A stretch of DNA of 56,127 bases, from IMG/VR virus record IMGVR_UViG_3300017956_005956, positions 1 through 56,127 of that record; one strand, written 5' to 3'. This document shows positions 1-8,241 of the stretch, piece by piece. This DNA is from a virus. A program made the position numbers and the translations under genes. The notes beneath the pieces are model-generated. The model did no database searches, was not told the origin of the DNA, and saw only the letters and a program-made list of their open reading frames with translations. Within the stretch, counting starts at the first letter, position 1. Every line of letters starts with the position of its first letter.

Positions 1-2
1 AA

Positions 3-212
3 AAAACAGTTACAACTTGGCACGAACTTATAGTTGGAAATGTTGAAGAAAAATCTAATGCGTTTTTTGTAACCAACCCTTATCTAACTAAAATATTACA
101 CGAAGAATCATTCATTGAAGATATTCCTATTATTATTCGTGTAGATCAATGGCATAGTGCAGACAATTACTCAAAAAAAGATAGAGTGATTGCTGGCTTA
201 TTTATTAATTAG
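3..212 (+). CDS. C-terminal fragment of an unidentified protein, cut by the window edge
   Basis: An open frame runs from base 3 to a TAG at 210-212 and gives the last 69 residues of a protein whose start lies outside the window. The fragment has a TWHEL stretch near its beginning and ends AGLFIN. I do not recognise a family. Besides the gene at the far right it is the only plus-strand coding segment I support. It converges on the hydroxylase gene that ends at 209, and the two stop codons overlap, so there is no room for a terminator between them. Any terminator of either transcript must lie inside the opposing gene. Confidence 0.6.
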   Translation, partial: KTVTTWHELIVGNVEEKSNAFFVTNPYLTKILHEESFIEDIPIIIRVDQWHSADNYSKKDRVIAGLFIN

Positions 213-898
213 CTAAAACTTGGAAATTTATATTTTAATTTTTTCCTTTCTAATAAGTTATATGCATTAACATTCAAAGCTATAAAAAATTGATACACAT
301 TGTCAAACGCATTTCCAGTATGCATTAAACTTGTATCCATTAGATATAATCTTCCAGATTCAATATTATCAATAATTTTGTAACCTTTAGTGGTATCGTT
401 ACCGTTGTAATCATAATAATGTCTTAAATCTTGTTTAGTTGCATCAGATGTTCCCCATAGTCGTAAAATTTTGCTAGGTAACCAAGTATCAACATGTGGC
501 ATAAAATATGCGTCTTTACCCCAGTATAATACACAGGATCGTATCATATATTCTTTTAATTCGTTAATGACATCAAAACAAGAACAATCTAACAATTCTG
601 TAGGAACATTAAAGTCTTGATCACTATACTTACTATTAGGATTAGCATCACACCATTGATCTAAAGGATAACAACATGGTTCTGGATTGTTTCGTAAATC
701 GCCATTTAAATTTGTTAAAGGAATACCAAACCTAGGAACGTGCATATGCTTTTCTCCCCAACGTCTAAATGCTAATCTATAATCTTGTATTTCTTTACCA
801 AACAATTCTATATCTATTTTATAATCTAAAGGAATTATAAATTTTCCTTCGTGTAAAGTATTATATTCCTCTATACTTAAACTATCTTCCTTCTCCAT
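209..898 (-). CDS. Aspartyl/asparaginyl beta-hydroxylase-like 2OG-Fe(II) oxygenase
   Basis: The 229-residue product carries an HxD pair (H135-V-D137) and a distal histidine (H193, in LMHTGN) preceded by a RLYLMDTS strand. This matches the double-stranded beta-helix of 2-oxoglutarate/Fe(II) oxygenases, most like the aspartyl/asparaginyl hydroxylase group. Such enzymes hydroxylate protein side chains or small molecules. The C-terminal arginine that normally binds 2-oxoglutarate is not obvious, which is odd for the family. The frame is open to a GTG at 919, but the ATG at 898 reduces the overlap with the upstream PP-loop gene to 17 nt and is preferred. It is the last gene of the minus-strand cassette and one of three related hydroxylases in it. 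The substrate is unknown. Confidence 0.65.
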   Translation of the reverse strand: MEKEDSLSIEEYNTLHEGKFIIPLDYKIDIELFGKEIQDYRLAFRRWGEKHMHVPRFGIPLTNLNGDLRNNPEPCCYPLDQWCDANPNSKYSDQDFNVPTELLDCSCFDVINELKEYMIRSCVLYWGKDAYFMPHVDTWLPSKILRLWGTSDATKQDLRHYYDYNGNDTTKGYKIIDNIESGRLYLMDTSLMHTGNAFDNVYQFFIALNVNAYNLLERKKLKYKFPSFS

Positions 899-1457
899 AC
901 TCTCTTTCTTTACAAGCACCGCACTCTTTGCAAGGTTTATTTCCTGCTACAGGTTCATCACAAGTAAATGTCAAATTATATAGCTCAACCAAATTATTTT
1001 TTTTATACAAATTCACAATGTCTTTTTTGTCTATGTTTATAAAAGGAGCATATATTGATTTATTATGCATCCACACACTCTTTTTGCCTTTGCTAGACCT
1101 AGGATCATACTTAGGACCATCCCATTGCATATGAGGAGGGTTAGCATTTACCCCAAAACAAGTTACATATCCATTTTTGTATTCATTATACATAATTTCT
1201 AAATATTTTTCATTTTCATTTTTGTCTTCGATATAATTTATAATATGGTCAATATTTAAATTACTAGTTTTGTTAATACACCATTGTATAACATTGTTAA
1301 CAGGACGTAACATATGGTAATTTGTTCTTCTTTCAACAATCGTAAAAATATGTGTCTTTGTGTTTGGTTGCTGACTTAACAAAAAATATAGCAACAAAGA
1401 ACTTTCTACTCCGCCTGAAAACCATATATTCTTTGGTTCATAAAATTTTTTTATCAT
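882..1457 (-). CDS. PP-loop ATPase with QueC-like zinc-binding tail
   Basis: This 191-residue protein has an N-terminal PP-loop (SGGVESS, residues 14-20), the ATP-pyrophosphatase signature of enzymes that adenylate a carboxylate or carbonyl. It ends with four cysteines, C166, C176, C179 and C182, spaced as in the QueC zinc site (C-x9-C-x2-C-x2-C here). QueC makes preQ0, but no FolE, QueD or QueE homologue is visible nearby, so a 7-deazaguanine role is not supported. A different amide- or nitrile-forming reaction is possible. The start codon overlaps the upstream stop in a TAATG junction, so translation is probably coupled to the preceding hydroxylase gene. Confidence 0.7.
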   Translation of the reverse strand: MIKKFYEPKNIWFSGGVESSLLLYFLLSQQPNTKTHIFTIVERRTNYHMLRPVNNVIQWCINKTSNLNIDHIINYIEDKNENEKYLEIMYNEYKNGYVTCFGVNANPPHMQWDGPKYDPRSSKGKKSVWMHNKSIYAPFINIDKKDIVNLYKKNNLVELYNLTFTCDEPVAGNKPCKECGACKEREYGEGR

Positions 1458-1972
1458 TAATTATTTATATCTGTACAGCCTACCATATGAACCCTAGGGC
1501 TATGGTAAGCATTTACAAATGTATGTAATTTTGTTGTATCAACTAAATAAACTTTTCCTTCTTCTAAATGATAATGTTTTTTGTAGTCAGGAAAATAAAA
1601 AAAACAATTTTCATTTGTAAAAATTGGTATGTGCAGTCGTTTAGTCATATCTTTATGTAATTTGTAACAGGTTTTATACTCTAATCGCAGAATCCTTGTC
1701 CGATACAAATTAAAATGTTTTATAATACCTACAAATTCACTATTTACAAATTTTTCATGTAACTCAGCAAAATCCTTTTCACATGTATTATTATCATATT
1801 CTGTTAAAGATTCTAAACCGTCATAAAGCGCCCATGGATTGCACGTACCTTTCCTATGCTGTACAGAAAATCCTCCAAATCTGAATGAAATAGATTTATG
1901 AATATTAGCTTCAGTGAGTTTTTGCAACTCATGCAAATTTACATCAAAATCTAATTGCTCAACTAATTCCAT
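1457..1972 (-). CDS. Aspartyl/asparaginyl beta-hydroxylase-like oxygenase
   Basis: The product is 171 residues long and has the complete facial-triad pattern of this 2OG-Fe(II) group: H106-K-D108, distal H150 (TTKLHTF) and a following arginine, R160 (SPRVHM), expected to hold 2-oxoglutarate. The RLHIPI segment after the HxD motif and the EGKVYLVDTTKLH segment are typical of aspartyl beta-hydroxylases. It sits between a radical-SAM gene, which it overlaps by 14 nt, and the PP-loop gene. The N-terminal half is not recognisable and may recognise the substrate. The fold and cofactors are a good call; the target (virion protein, peptide or sugar) is unknown. Confidence 0.75.
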   Translation of the reverse strand: MELVEQLDFDVNLHELQKLTEANIHKSISFRFGGFSVQHRKGTCNPWALYDGLESLTEYDNNTCEKDFAELHEKFVNSEFVGIIKHFNLYRTRILRLEYKTCYKLHKDMTKRLHIPIFTNENCFFYFPDYKKHYHLEEGKVYLVDTTKLHTFVNAYHSPRVHMVGCTDINN

Positions 1973-3080
1973 TTAGCCTCATTTTAGGAATTTTACTATC
2001 AGCACTTGAAACACAACTGTCGGTAATACAAATTCCTGGTTTATCAAATAATTTAAATCCAGTTTCAATATTTCCTAAAGGAACATCATGGCAGCTATAA
2101 CTTCTCTTTACGCTTCCGTCAGGTTCCCTAATTATTATACCTTGAAACCCTGCATTACAGCTCCATCCTTTAAACTTATTAAAATTAAAAGCATTAAATC
2201 TTTCTGCTTGATCCATATACCATTTTTTTCCATCTTTATCAGTAAATTCTACTTGCATATGCCATGGAACACCTGCATCATTCTTACCCATTATTCCAGG
2301 ATTAATATCGTATGATGGCTTTGGTCGATCTTGCCACTTACGCTTAGATTCTGTGTAGGCACGCTGCGGCATTCCATTCCATAATTTTTTTAATTGTTCA
2401 TCTGTATACCCATCAACAACACGACTAGCAGTAGGATCGCTCTGTGGTTTTAGTGTTACATTTATTCCTTGTTCATGAAAAAATAACGCATTTTCCCAAT
2501 CTCTATCAAACCATTCTGGCACCATTACTTGATTAATTGTAATTTGTACATCGTTTTCTTGACAAAGTATTAGCTTATCTGCAAATTCTTGCATTTGTTC
2601 TTTTGTGCATACATGTTCAGTATGCAAACTTGCAGTAATACTTGCCCTATGGAATGGTTTTACATATTCAACGTACTGTTTAAACCATTCCATTGATCTA
2701 GAACAATTACTAGTCATGTGTATGCTTGTATAATTTGTATTAGGCACATCATCTGCGAGATATTTTAAAATATCTAAATATCCTGGATGGAATGTAGGTT
2801 CACCACCAGACAAACTAAAATGGAAACTATTAAATCCATTATTCCTAGCCTGCTTCTTTATTTCATCTATAGTTAATAGACATAATTTTGTAGGCCTGTG
2901 ATCTTTTGTATTTGATCTTGCATATGGCCAACAATAAGAACAGCGATAATTACAATACCTACCCAATAGCCACGAAACTGTAAAAAGATCTCTATATAGT
3001 AATGTTCTTTGTCCAACTTGAACTAAGTTATTAAATGGTATTTTAGTAAAATCATAGTTGGACCATTTTAAATCATTCAT
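1959..3080 (-). CDS. Radical SAM protein with cysteine-rich C-terminus
   Basis: The 373-residue product has the radical-SAM [4Fe-4S] triad C43-x3-C47-x2-C50, followed by a canonical GGEP motif at 92-95 that contacts the SAM amino group. The barrel continues to about residue 290. The last 70 residues carry further cysteines (in SCNAGF, YSCHDVPLGN and CITDSCVSSAD), which suggests a SPASM-like auxiliary cluster. It is the only radical-SAM protein in the cassette of this layout. The start ATG lies in an ATGA overlap with the upstream twitch-type gene. It should generate a 5'-deoxyadenosyl radical to modify a peptide, protein or sugar substrate. The substrate cannot be inferred. Confidence 0.85.
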   Translation of the reverse strand: MNDLKWSNYDFTKIPFNNLVQVGQRTLLYRDLFTVSWLLGRYCNYRCSYCWPYARSNTKDHRPTKLCLLTIDEIKKQARNNGFNSFHFSLSGGEPTFHPGYLDILKYLADDVPNTNYTSIHMTSNCSRSMEWFKQYVEYVKPFHRASITASLHTEHVCTKEQMQEFADKLILCQENDVQITINQVMVPEWFDRDWENALFFHEQGINVTLKPQSDPTASRVVDGYTDEQLKKLWNGMPQRAYTESKRKWQDRPKPSYDINPGIMGKNDAGVPWHMQVEFTDKDGKKWYMDQAERFNAFNFNKFKGWSCNAGFQGIIIREPDGSVKRSYSCHDVPLGNIETGFKLFDKPGICITDSCVSSADSKIPKMRLNGIS

Positions 3081-4561
3081 TCTAAGTATTTTTTAAATTT
3101 AGGCGATAAGTCTAACAAATTTGTTTCTTTAACTTTATCATAGGCTATTGTTTGCCTTTTAAAAATATCTAATAATTCTTTTCTTGTTGGCAAAGGATAA
3201 TCATCTAGTATGGGCCATTTTGTTCTATCCGTTGTTCCGGTATGTTTTATAAGTAGTTCTTTTGCTGCTGCATTTGCTGGTACTCTTGGATTATTATTAT
3301 ATCTCCAAAAACCTTCGCCTAGCGGAACATCTAACAAAACTTCAAATGGTTGTATTAATTTTTTATATGCATGTTTACTTTTCCTATTTAATTCATACCA
3401 CGGTTTTGCCTTAGGATCATGCTTATCTATTTTATAAAACTTTTTTATTTTATTTAATTCATTCCTAAACCATTCTTTATCATCGTCGTCTAGTAATGAT
3501 GGGCAAAGCCAATCTTTATTTCGTATTCGCATTACATTACACGGTCCGCTATTTCCTACATTATAATAATTATGCTGCCAGTCCTCTATAAACCAAGGTA
3601 ACCATTGATCTACAGTTAATGCATTATACATTTGAAAGACTAAATTAATGCCAATATACGATTCAGTTGGAACATTTCGTATTTGTTCTAAATTTGTTCT
3701 ACATTTTTCCCAATCGGCTGGATCTCTGATATATTCAAAAGTTTTACCAGTTCCTTCTAAAGAAATTGTTAAACTAATTTTTTTAAATTTAGATAATAAA
3801 TCAAAATATCTATCTGTAAGAGTAGCATTTGTAGTCATGTTTAATGTTACTTCTTTTGCTTTTCCGGAATCAACTAAAAATTTTAAAATTTTAACAACAC
3901 CTTTGTCGGCTAACGGTTCACCTCCTAATAATTTTATATATTTGACATGGGTTAAATCTAATCCTTCTTCTATAATTTTACTAGTCTTTTCTCCGTCGTA
4001 TGCAGGGTAGCTAGATGTTCCAAAAAATTCCATTAATTCTGGATTTTTTTCTACATCGTCATTGATTTTTGAACTGTTAACTGTTGTACACATCCTACAT
4101 GTCAAATTACATAAATTACTAGGTCGCAAATCTAAATCATATGGAGTTTCTAAATTATTGCCTTTAACTACATCTAATTCCTTATAATTATCTTTTAACC
4201 AATCATAATTCCTTTGCAGATGTGTAAATCTATCACTACGCATGCCTCTTTTTTCTCTATCTTGACATGTTTCACAACCCTTTGTAGGCCATTCATTTTT
4301 TAAAAAACTTTCTCTAATTTTTTGCCATTTATCACCCTCCCAAATTCTTTTAAGTTCTTGATTAAAATACTTAGGATTTTTAAAAAGTTCATCTTTATTT
4401 AAAGTTTCATAATCAGAAAAGACGCAGCAAGGTCTAACTTTACCATCAGAAAAATTACTGTACAAAGATGTAAACGGAACTGGACAAAAATTATATTCTT
4501 TAAGTTTTTCTGGATTTTTATCAAAATCAATCCATTCTTCTAAATCTTTAATATTTTTCAT
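3077..4561 (-). CDS. Twitch-domain radical SAM protein (N-terminal cluster domain)
   Basis: The product is 494 residues. Before the radical-SAM core lies a cysteine domain with C26 (FCPVPF), C45-C46 (VRPCC) and C96/C99 (KGCETC), read as an auxiliary Fe-S (twitch/SPASM-like) domain at the N-terminus. The core triad is C151-x3-C155-x2-C158 (CNLTCRMC), followed by LLGGEP. NCBI names such proteins twitch-domain-containing radical SAM proteins. An upstream in-frame start at 4600 would overlap the preceding gene by 43 nt; the ATG at 4561 gives the ATGA junction used across this operon and is chosen. It is one of four paralogues in the window. The reaction is unknown. Confidence 0.85.
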   Translation of the reverse strand: MKNIKDLEEWIDFDKNPEKLKEYNFCPVPFTSLYSNFSDGKVRPCCVFSDYETLNKDELFKNPKYFNQELKRIWEGDKWQKIRESFLKNEWPTKGCETCQDREKRGMRSDRFTHLQRNYDWLKDNYKELDVVKGNNLETPYDLDLRPSNLCNLTCRMCTTVNSSKINDDVEKNPELMEFFGTSSYPAYDGEKTSKIIEEGLDLTHVKYIKLLGGEPLADKGVVKILKFLVDSGKAKEVTLNMTTNATLTDRYFDLLSKFKKISLTISLEGTGKTFEYIRDPADWEKCRTNLEQIRNVPTESYIGINLVFQMYNALTVDQWLPWFIEDWQHNYYNVGNSGPCNVMRIRNKDWLCPSLLDDDDKEWFRNELNKIKKFYKIDKHDPKAKPWYELNRKSKHAYKKLIQPFEVLLDVPLGEGFWRYNNNPRVPANAAAKELLIKHTGTTDRTKWPILDDYPLPTRKELLDIFKRQTIAYDKVKETNLLDLSPKFKKYLE

Positions 4562-5661
4562 AGGTCTATAGTATTCCTTATTATTGTATGTTCGCCACAC
4601 CTACGTGTACATTCTTTTAATCTTTTATTTGTTTTAGATGTAAAATTATTATTAAAACTTTCTTCTAAATCATTTTTAAAAAACGGATGAGAAATAATTT
4701 CTTCTAGTGTGTAATAATTTAAATTATTCCAATTTTTATCATATCTACATCCAAATTTATCAACCCATTCATTCCATTTTTTACTATCGCCAAATTCAAC
4801 ATACGCACCCGAATGATGACAACACATATAAACTAAGCCATCAAAAGACAAATACATTTTTTGTTTTTTATACCATTCGCATTCAACTGCCCCATTGCTG
4901 TAATACTGATTAATGTCGCCATTATATTTGGTATCTACTAATTTTTCTAAATTAGACAATCCTTCTTTTGCCATATTTTCAAATACAGGAACAACTTTTT
5001 TATCTACATTTTTTTCATAAAGTTTTAATATCTCAACATTTAATCTTTTTGTTTTTATAAAAATTTTTTTAAATCCTAACTCTTTTGAAATTTCTTTAGC
5101 TTTTTCTACTAAATGATGGTTATGCTGAAAACTTAGATATTGCCAATGTGCATTTCCGCCTGCATTAATAAATGCTTTTGCATTTTCTATAACACGGTCA
5201 TAAACTACATTCTTTCTATATATTTCATGAGATTCATTATCTATTCCATCAATTCCAAATTCTACATAGCTATCCTTACGAAAATTATTTTTTAAATATG
5301 TTCCTAATTTACTCCACCAACTAATGTTTCTTATACCCCCATTAGTATGAATTTGTATTTGAATTTTTTCTTCTCTATTTACAGTACTGCTAATTAAATA
5401 ATCTAACAAATTAAAAAAATTAGGATATAAAATAGGATCTCCGAAATTTCCATTAAATTGTATTGTTTTAATTCCTTGCAAAACTTTATCATTAAAAAAT
5501 TTTTTAAAAATTTTTTCTGCCAAAATACCTTTTGGTCCTACAGGTAATAATGGATTTACTGTTTCGCCTTTATCATTTCTGGCACACTGCAAACACATAG
5601 AATTACAATTACTTGTAACTTCAACCATTACAGTGCTTAAATTAGATATATCTATTATCAT
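4558..5661 (-). CDS. Radical SAM/SPASM protein
   Basis: The 367-residue product starts almost directly with the radical-SAM triad (C19-x3-C23-x2-C26, in SNCNSMCLQC). Instead of the usual GGEP it has GNFGDP, a variant shared with the paralogue at 15756. The C-terminal third contains C-rich segments (VECEWYKKQ, YMCCHHSG and ECTRRCGEH) typical of a SPASM domain with auxiliary clusters. Both ends use ATGA overlaps with twitch-type radical-SAM genes, so the two types are translated together and may act as a pair. SPASM enzymes usually modify peptides or proteins, but sugar substrates are also known. Confidence 0.85.
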   Translation of the reverse strand: MIIDISNLSTVMVEVTSNCNSMCLQCARNDKGETVNPLLPVGPKGILAEKIFKKFFNDKVLQGIKTIQFNGNFGDPILYPNFFNLLDYLISSTVNREEKIQIQIHTNGGIRNISWWSKLGTYLKNNFRKDSYVEFGIDGIDNESHEIYRKNVVYDRVIENAKAFINAGGNAHWQYLSFQHNHHLVEKAKEISKELGFKKIFIKTKRLNVEILKLYEKNVDKKVVPVFENMAKEGLSNLEKLVDTKYNGDINQYYSNGAVECEWYKKQKMYLSFDGLVYMCCHHSGAYVEFGDSKKWNEWVDKFGCRYDKNWNNLNYYTLEEIISHPFFKNDLEESFNNNFTSKTNKRLKECTRRCGEHTIIRNTIDL

Positions 5662-7058
5662 TCTAAATATTTTACTAATTGTGGTACAAGTTTACGAATA
5701 TCGGTTCCTCTAATTTTATCAAGAAGTAAAGTCTTTTCTTTAAATTCGATTAAATTCTGATTTTTATTTTGTGATCTAAATTTTTTATTTAAATCTGTTT
5801 CAATGGGATAAGAATTATCTATCTCTACTTTAAATTCATCTTCGATACTGTTAAACGGCCATTGATGCTCGGTCGGAATGTTATTTTCATAAACAAACTC
5901 TTTCCATTGACTACGAATAAAATCTTTATCCTTGTCATCAAGCATACTAATACTCATATACCTAGGTTCAACAAGCCTATGAGGATGAGTAAAATTTGTT
6001 TTTATTTTACGTGGATCATTTTTATATTGATATGCAATATCATATGTAAACTTCATCCACTCTTTTATTTGGAATATATTATACATAGACAACACAGAAT
6101 TAAATCCAAACCCTATTGTATTATCCATTTTTATTAATCTATGGACAATATCAACAGTTTCGCTCCATTTTGTTCCATATCTCACATATTCTGCAAGATC
6201 TCCGACTGCGTCTATACTTAATCTCCATTCTATTCCTGCAAAATGTTGTAACACATCTTGCATTCTTGTAGGTAACTGACTACAATTTGTGATAATTTTT
6301 AAATATGTATCTTTAGCAGTATTACTTTCAACAAATTTTTGGAAAATTCTATAAACATTTTTATCAATTAAAGATTCGCCTCCGCTTATTTTAAGCCATT
6401 TTACTCCGCTTAAATCAAATGTTTTATATATATTATATTCATCCGAATCCCAGTCTGGCGGCTGACGTAAAACATTTCCACTACGACTTTCTTGGTCAAA
6501 ATAAGAACCTTGCAGTTCTGGATTTTGATCTATTTCTTTTTGCCACTGATTACTCCAAATGCTTGAACAAGTCATGCATTTAAAATTACAAGTATTTCCT
6601 GGTCGTAAATCTACATCAATAGGTTTTTTAAAATCCTTTGTGCCTTCATTAACATCCCAAGTAAGATTTCCTAATTCTTTATCTTTAAAATGATGTATAT
6701 ACTTATGGATGTACCCAATTCTAACACTATCAAACCAATTTTGGTTTTCTTCTGCAACTTTACAATAGTTACATGCTTTTGGCCACTTACCTTCTAAAAA
6801 ATCTTTTCTAATATCAACAAGTGTTTCACCTGTTCCTGGATAATGATTCCATGCTTCTAAATTACCATTCCAAAAATCTTGCTGTATTTCGGATAATTGC
6901 TTTCCGTCTTCTAATGGTTTTTTTAATCTACTAACTGCAGGAGTCATACAACAAGGCCGCAATGCCTTGTTATTCAAATTAATGTAGGCATTTAAAAAAG
7001 GTGCAGGGCAAAATATTTTGTTTTTCCATTCTTTTGCTACTTCTTCAATGTTAGCCAT
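5658..7058 (-). CDS. Twitch-domain radical SAM protein
   Basis: The 466-residue product is a paralogue of the gene at 3077. It has the N-terminal auxiliary-cluster cysteines C17 (FCPAPF), C36-C37 (RPCC) and C96/C99 (KACNYC), then the core triad C157-x3-C161-x2-C164 (CNFKCMTC) in a DLRPGN context, and ISGGES in place of GGEP. The C-terminal 170 residues lack motifs I can name and probably form the end of the barrel. The start ATG overlaps the upstream stop by 8 nt. Two genes of this type stand next to each other here (this one and 7051), which suggests local duplication and divergence. Confidence 0.85.
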   Translation of the reverse strand: MANIEEVAKEWKNKIFCPAPFLNAYINLNNKALRPCCMTPAVSRLKKPLEDGKQLSEIQQDFWNGNLEAWNHYPGTGETLVDIRKDFLEGKWPKACNYCKVAEENQNWFDSVRIGYIHKYIHHFKDKELGNLTWDVNEGTKDFKKPIDVDLRPGNTCNFKCMTCSSIWSNQWQKEIDQNPELQGSYFDQESRSGNVLRQPPDWDSDEYNIYKTFDLSGVKWLKISGGESLIDKNVYRIFQKFVESNTAKDTYLKIITNCSQLPTRMQDVLQHFAGIEWRLSIDAVGDLAEYVRYGTKWSETVDIVHRLIKMDNTIGFGFNSVLSMYNIFQIKEWMKFTYDIAYQYKNDPRKIKTNFTHPHRLVEPRYMSISMLDDKDKDFIRSQWKEFVYENNIPTEHQWPFNSIEDEFKVEIDNSYPIETDLNKKFRSQNKNQNLIEFKEKTLLLDKIRGTDIRKLVPQLVKYLE

Positions 7059-8241
7059 TTATATACCTTACTATATCTTTATGTAAAACTTTATATGTTT
7101 GCTGCCGATATTTATCTAAAATTGCAGTTGATCTTTTTAGAGCTGATAACTTAGACTCGTCTGTTTCTTTACAAATATCTAAATACTTTCTAAAATCATT
7201 TACTAAACTCTTTTCTCTTGTAATTTCTTTTTCAAATTTAGAAAAAGCAGAAAATACTAAATCATATGGTAAGTATTTAATATTATATTCACTATCCAAA
7301 GGTCTAACAAAATAGTCTATAAAAAAGCTGAATTGATGCGGATTATGCCTATAATATTGTATTTTTAAATCATTACACCATTGCCATAATTCTCCTACAT
7401 TAAAAACATTGTAAACTTGTCCTAAACAACTTACACCTATATTAATATGTTCATATGAAGCACAAAACTTTACTAAATTTTGTATTCTTTTTTCTAAAAT
7501 TTTCCACTTATAAGGAAATCTTATATAATCATATGTATTACCAATTCCATCAACACTAATTCTAATTTTAACTTTTTTAAATTTAACAATTTTATCTAAT
7601 AAAGCATCATTAAATTTTGTTCCATTAGTTGTAAAATCTAAAACAATATTTTTACATTTTCCTGATTCAACAAAATAATTGACTAAATCTAACCATCTTG
7701 TCTGCATAGTAGGTTCGCCTCCTGTTGTTTTAAATTTATAAAGATCCAACAACTTTAATTGGTTGTCAATGTCAATTGGTAATCTTGCTTTATCGTCTTC
7801 CCATAAAGACATTCCTTTCCAATGATCTGGTAACTCGCTTCCTAAAGATTTTATTGTTTCATTAATTTTATTACTACTAGTTGTGCTACACATTCTACAT
7901 TCTAAATTACATTCATTAGAAAATTTTAAGTCTACACTTTTCACTCTTGGCTTGTCTACAAAATTATCTACAAAAACTTTAAATGTTTCATTATAAGCCT
8001 GACGCTGACTACGCATTCCTTTTTCTTCTGTTATTTTACAAATATTACATTGCGAAGGCCAATTTCCTTGCCTAAATTGATCTCTTATATCTTCCATTAT
8101 GCTAGACTTCATCATATCTTCCATAGATATGTCTTTTGCATCAAGATTTAAAGGCGTATCTGAATGACAACAAAGTTTATACTTATGGTTTGGATTTATT
8201 GTTAAATGCATCCAAGGTAACACACAAAAATTATTTTTCAT
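7051..8241 (-). CDS. Twitch-domain radical SAM protein, shorter form
   Basis: This 396-residue member of the twitch-type set has N-terminal cysteines C6 (FCVLPW), C24-C25 (KLCC) and C65/C68 (SQCNIC), followed by the core triad C111-x3-C115-x2-C118 (CNLECRMC) and TTGGEP. The region between the auxiliary domain and the core is shorter than in its paralogues, which explains the smaller size. It overlaps by 11 nt the end of the first of three genes from an unrecognised family, so the two groups belong to one transcript. The radical-SAM assignment is firm. The reaction is not known. Confidence 0.85.
   Translation of the reverse strand: MKNNFCVLPWMHLTINPNHKYKLCCHSDTPLNLDAKDISMEDMMKSSIMEDIRDQFRQGNWPSQCNICKITEEKGMRSQRQAYNETFKVFVDNFVDKPRVKSVDLKFSNECNLECRMCSTTSSNKINETIKSLGSELPDHWKGMSLWEDDKARLPIDIDNQLKLLDLYKFKTTGGEPTMQTRWLDLVNYFVESGKCKNIVLDFTTNGTKFNDALLDKIVKFKKVKIRISVDGIGNTYDYIRFPYKWKILEKRIQNLVKFCASYEHINIGVSCLGQVYNVFNVGELWQWCNDLKIQYYRHNPHQFSFFIDYFVRPLDSEYNIKYLPYDLVFSAFSKFEKEITREKSLVNDFRKYLDICKETDESKLSALKRSTAILDKYRQQTYKVLHKDIVRYING

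Noticed and set aside
199-206. AATAAATA on the minus strand near 200
   Set aside because: It would transcribe antisense into the plus-strand gene with no gene behind it within the window.
928-1134. Plus-strand open frames inside minus-strand genes here and elsewhere (for example 2088-2315, 35951-36154, 53020-53313)
   Set aside because: All lie opposite well-supported genes, lack ribosome binding sites and give low-complexity products; treated as shadows.
1462-1469. Exact TATAAATA on the minus strand
   Set aside because: It is only 5 nt before the ATG at 1457 and lies in the last codons of the preceding gene, so the start site would fall inside the gene. Coincidence in AT-rich sequence.
882-4561. 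Possible 7-deazaguanine DNA modification (QueC with radical-SAM QueE)
   Set aside because: The radical-SAM proteins have C-x3-C-x2-C and auxiliary cluster domains and are much larger than QueE, and no FolE or QueD is visible.
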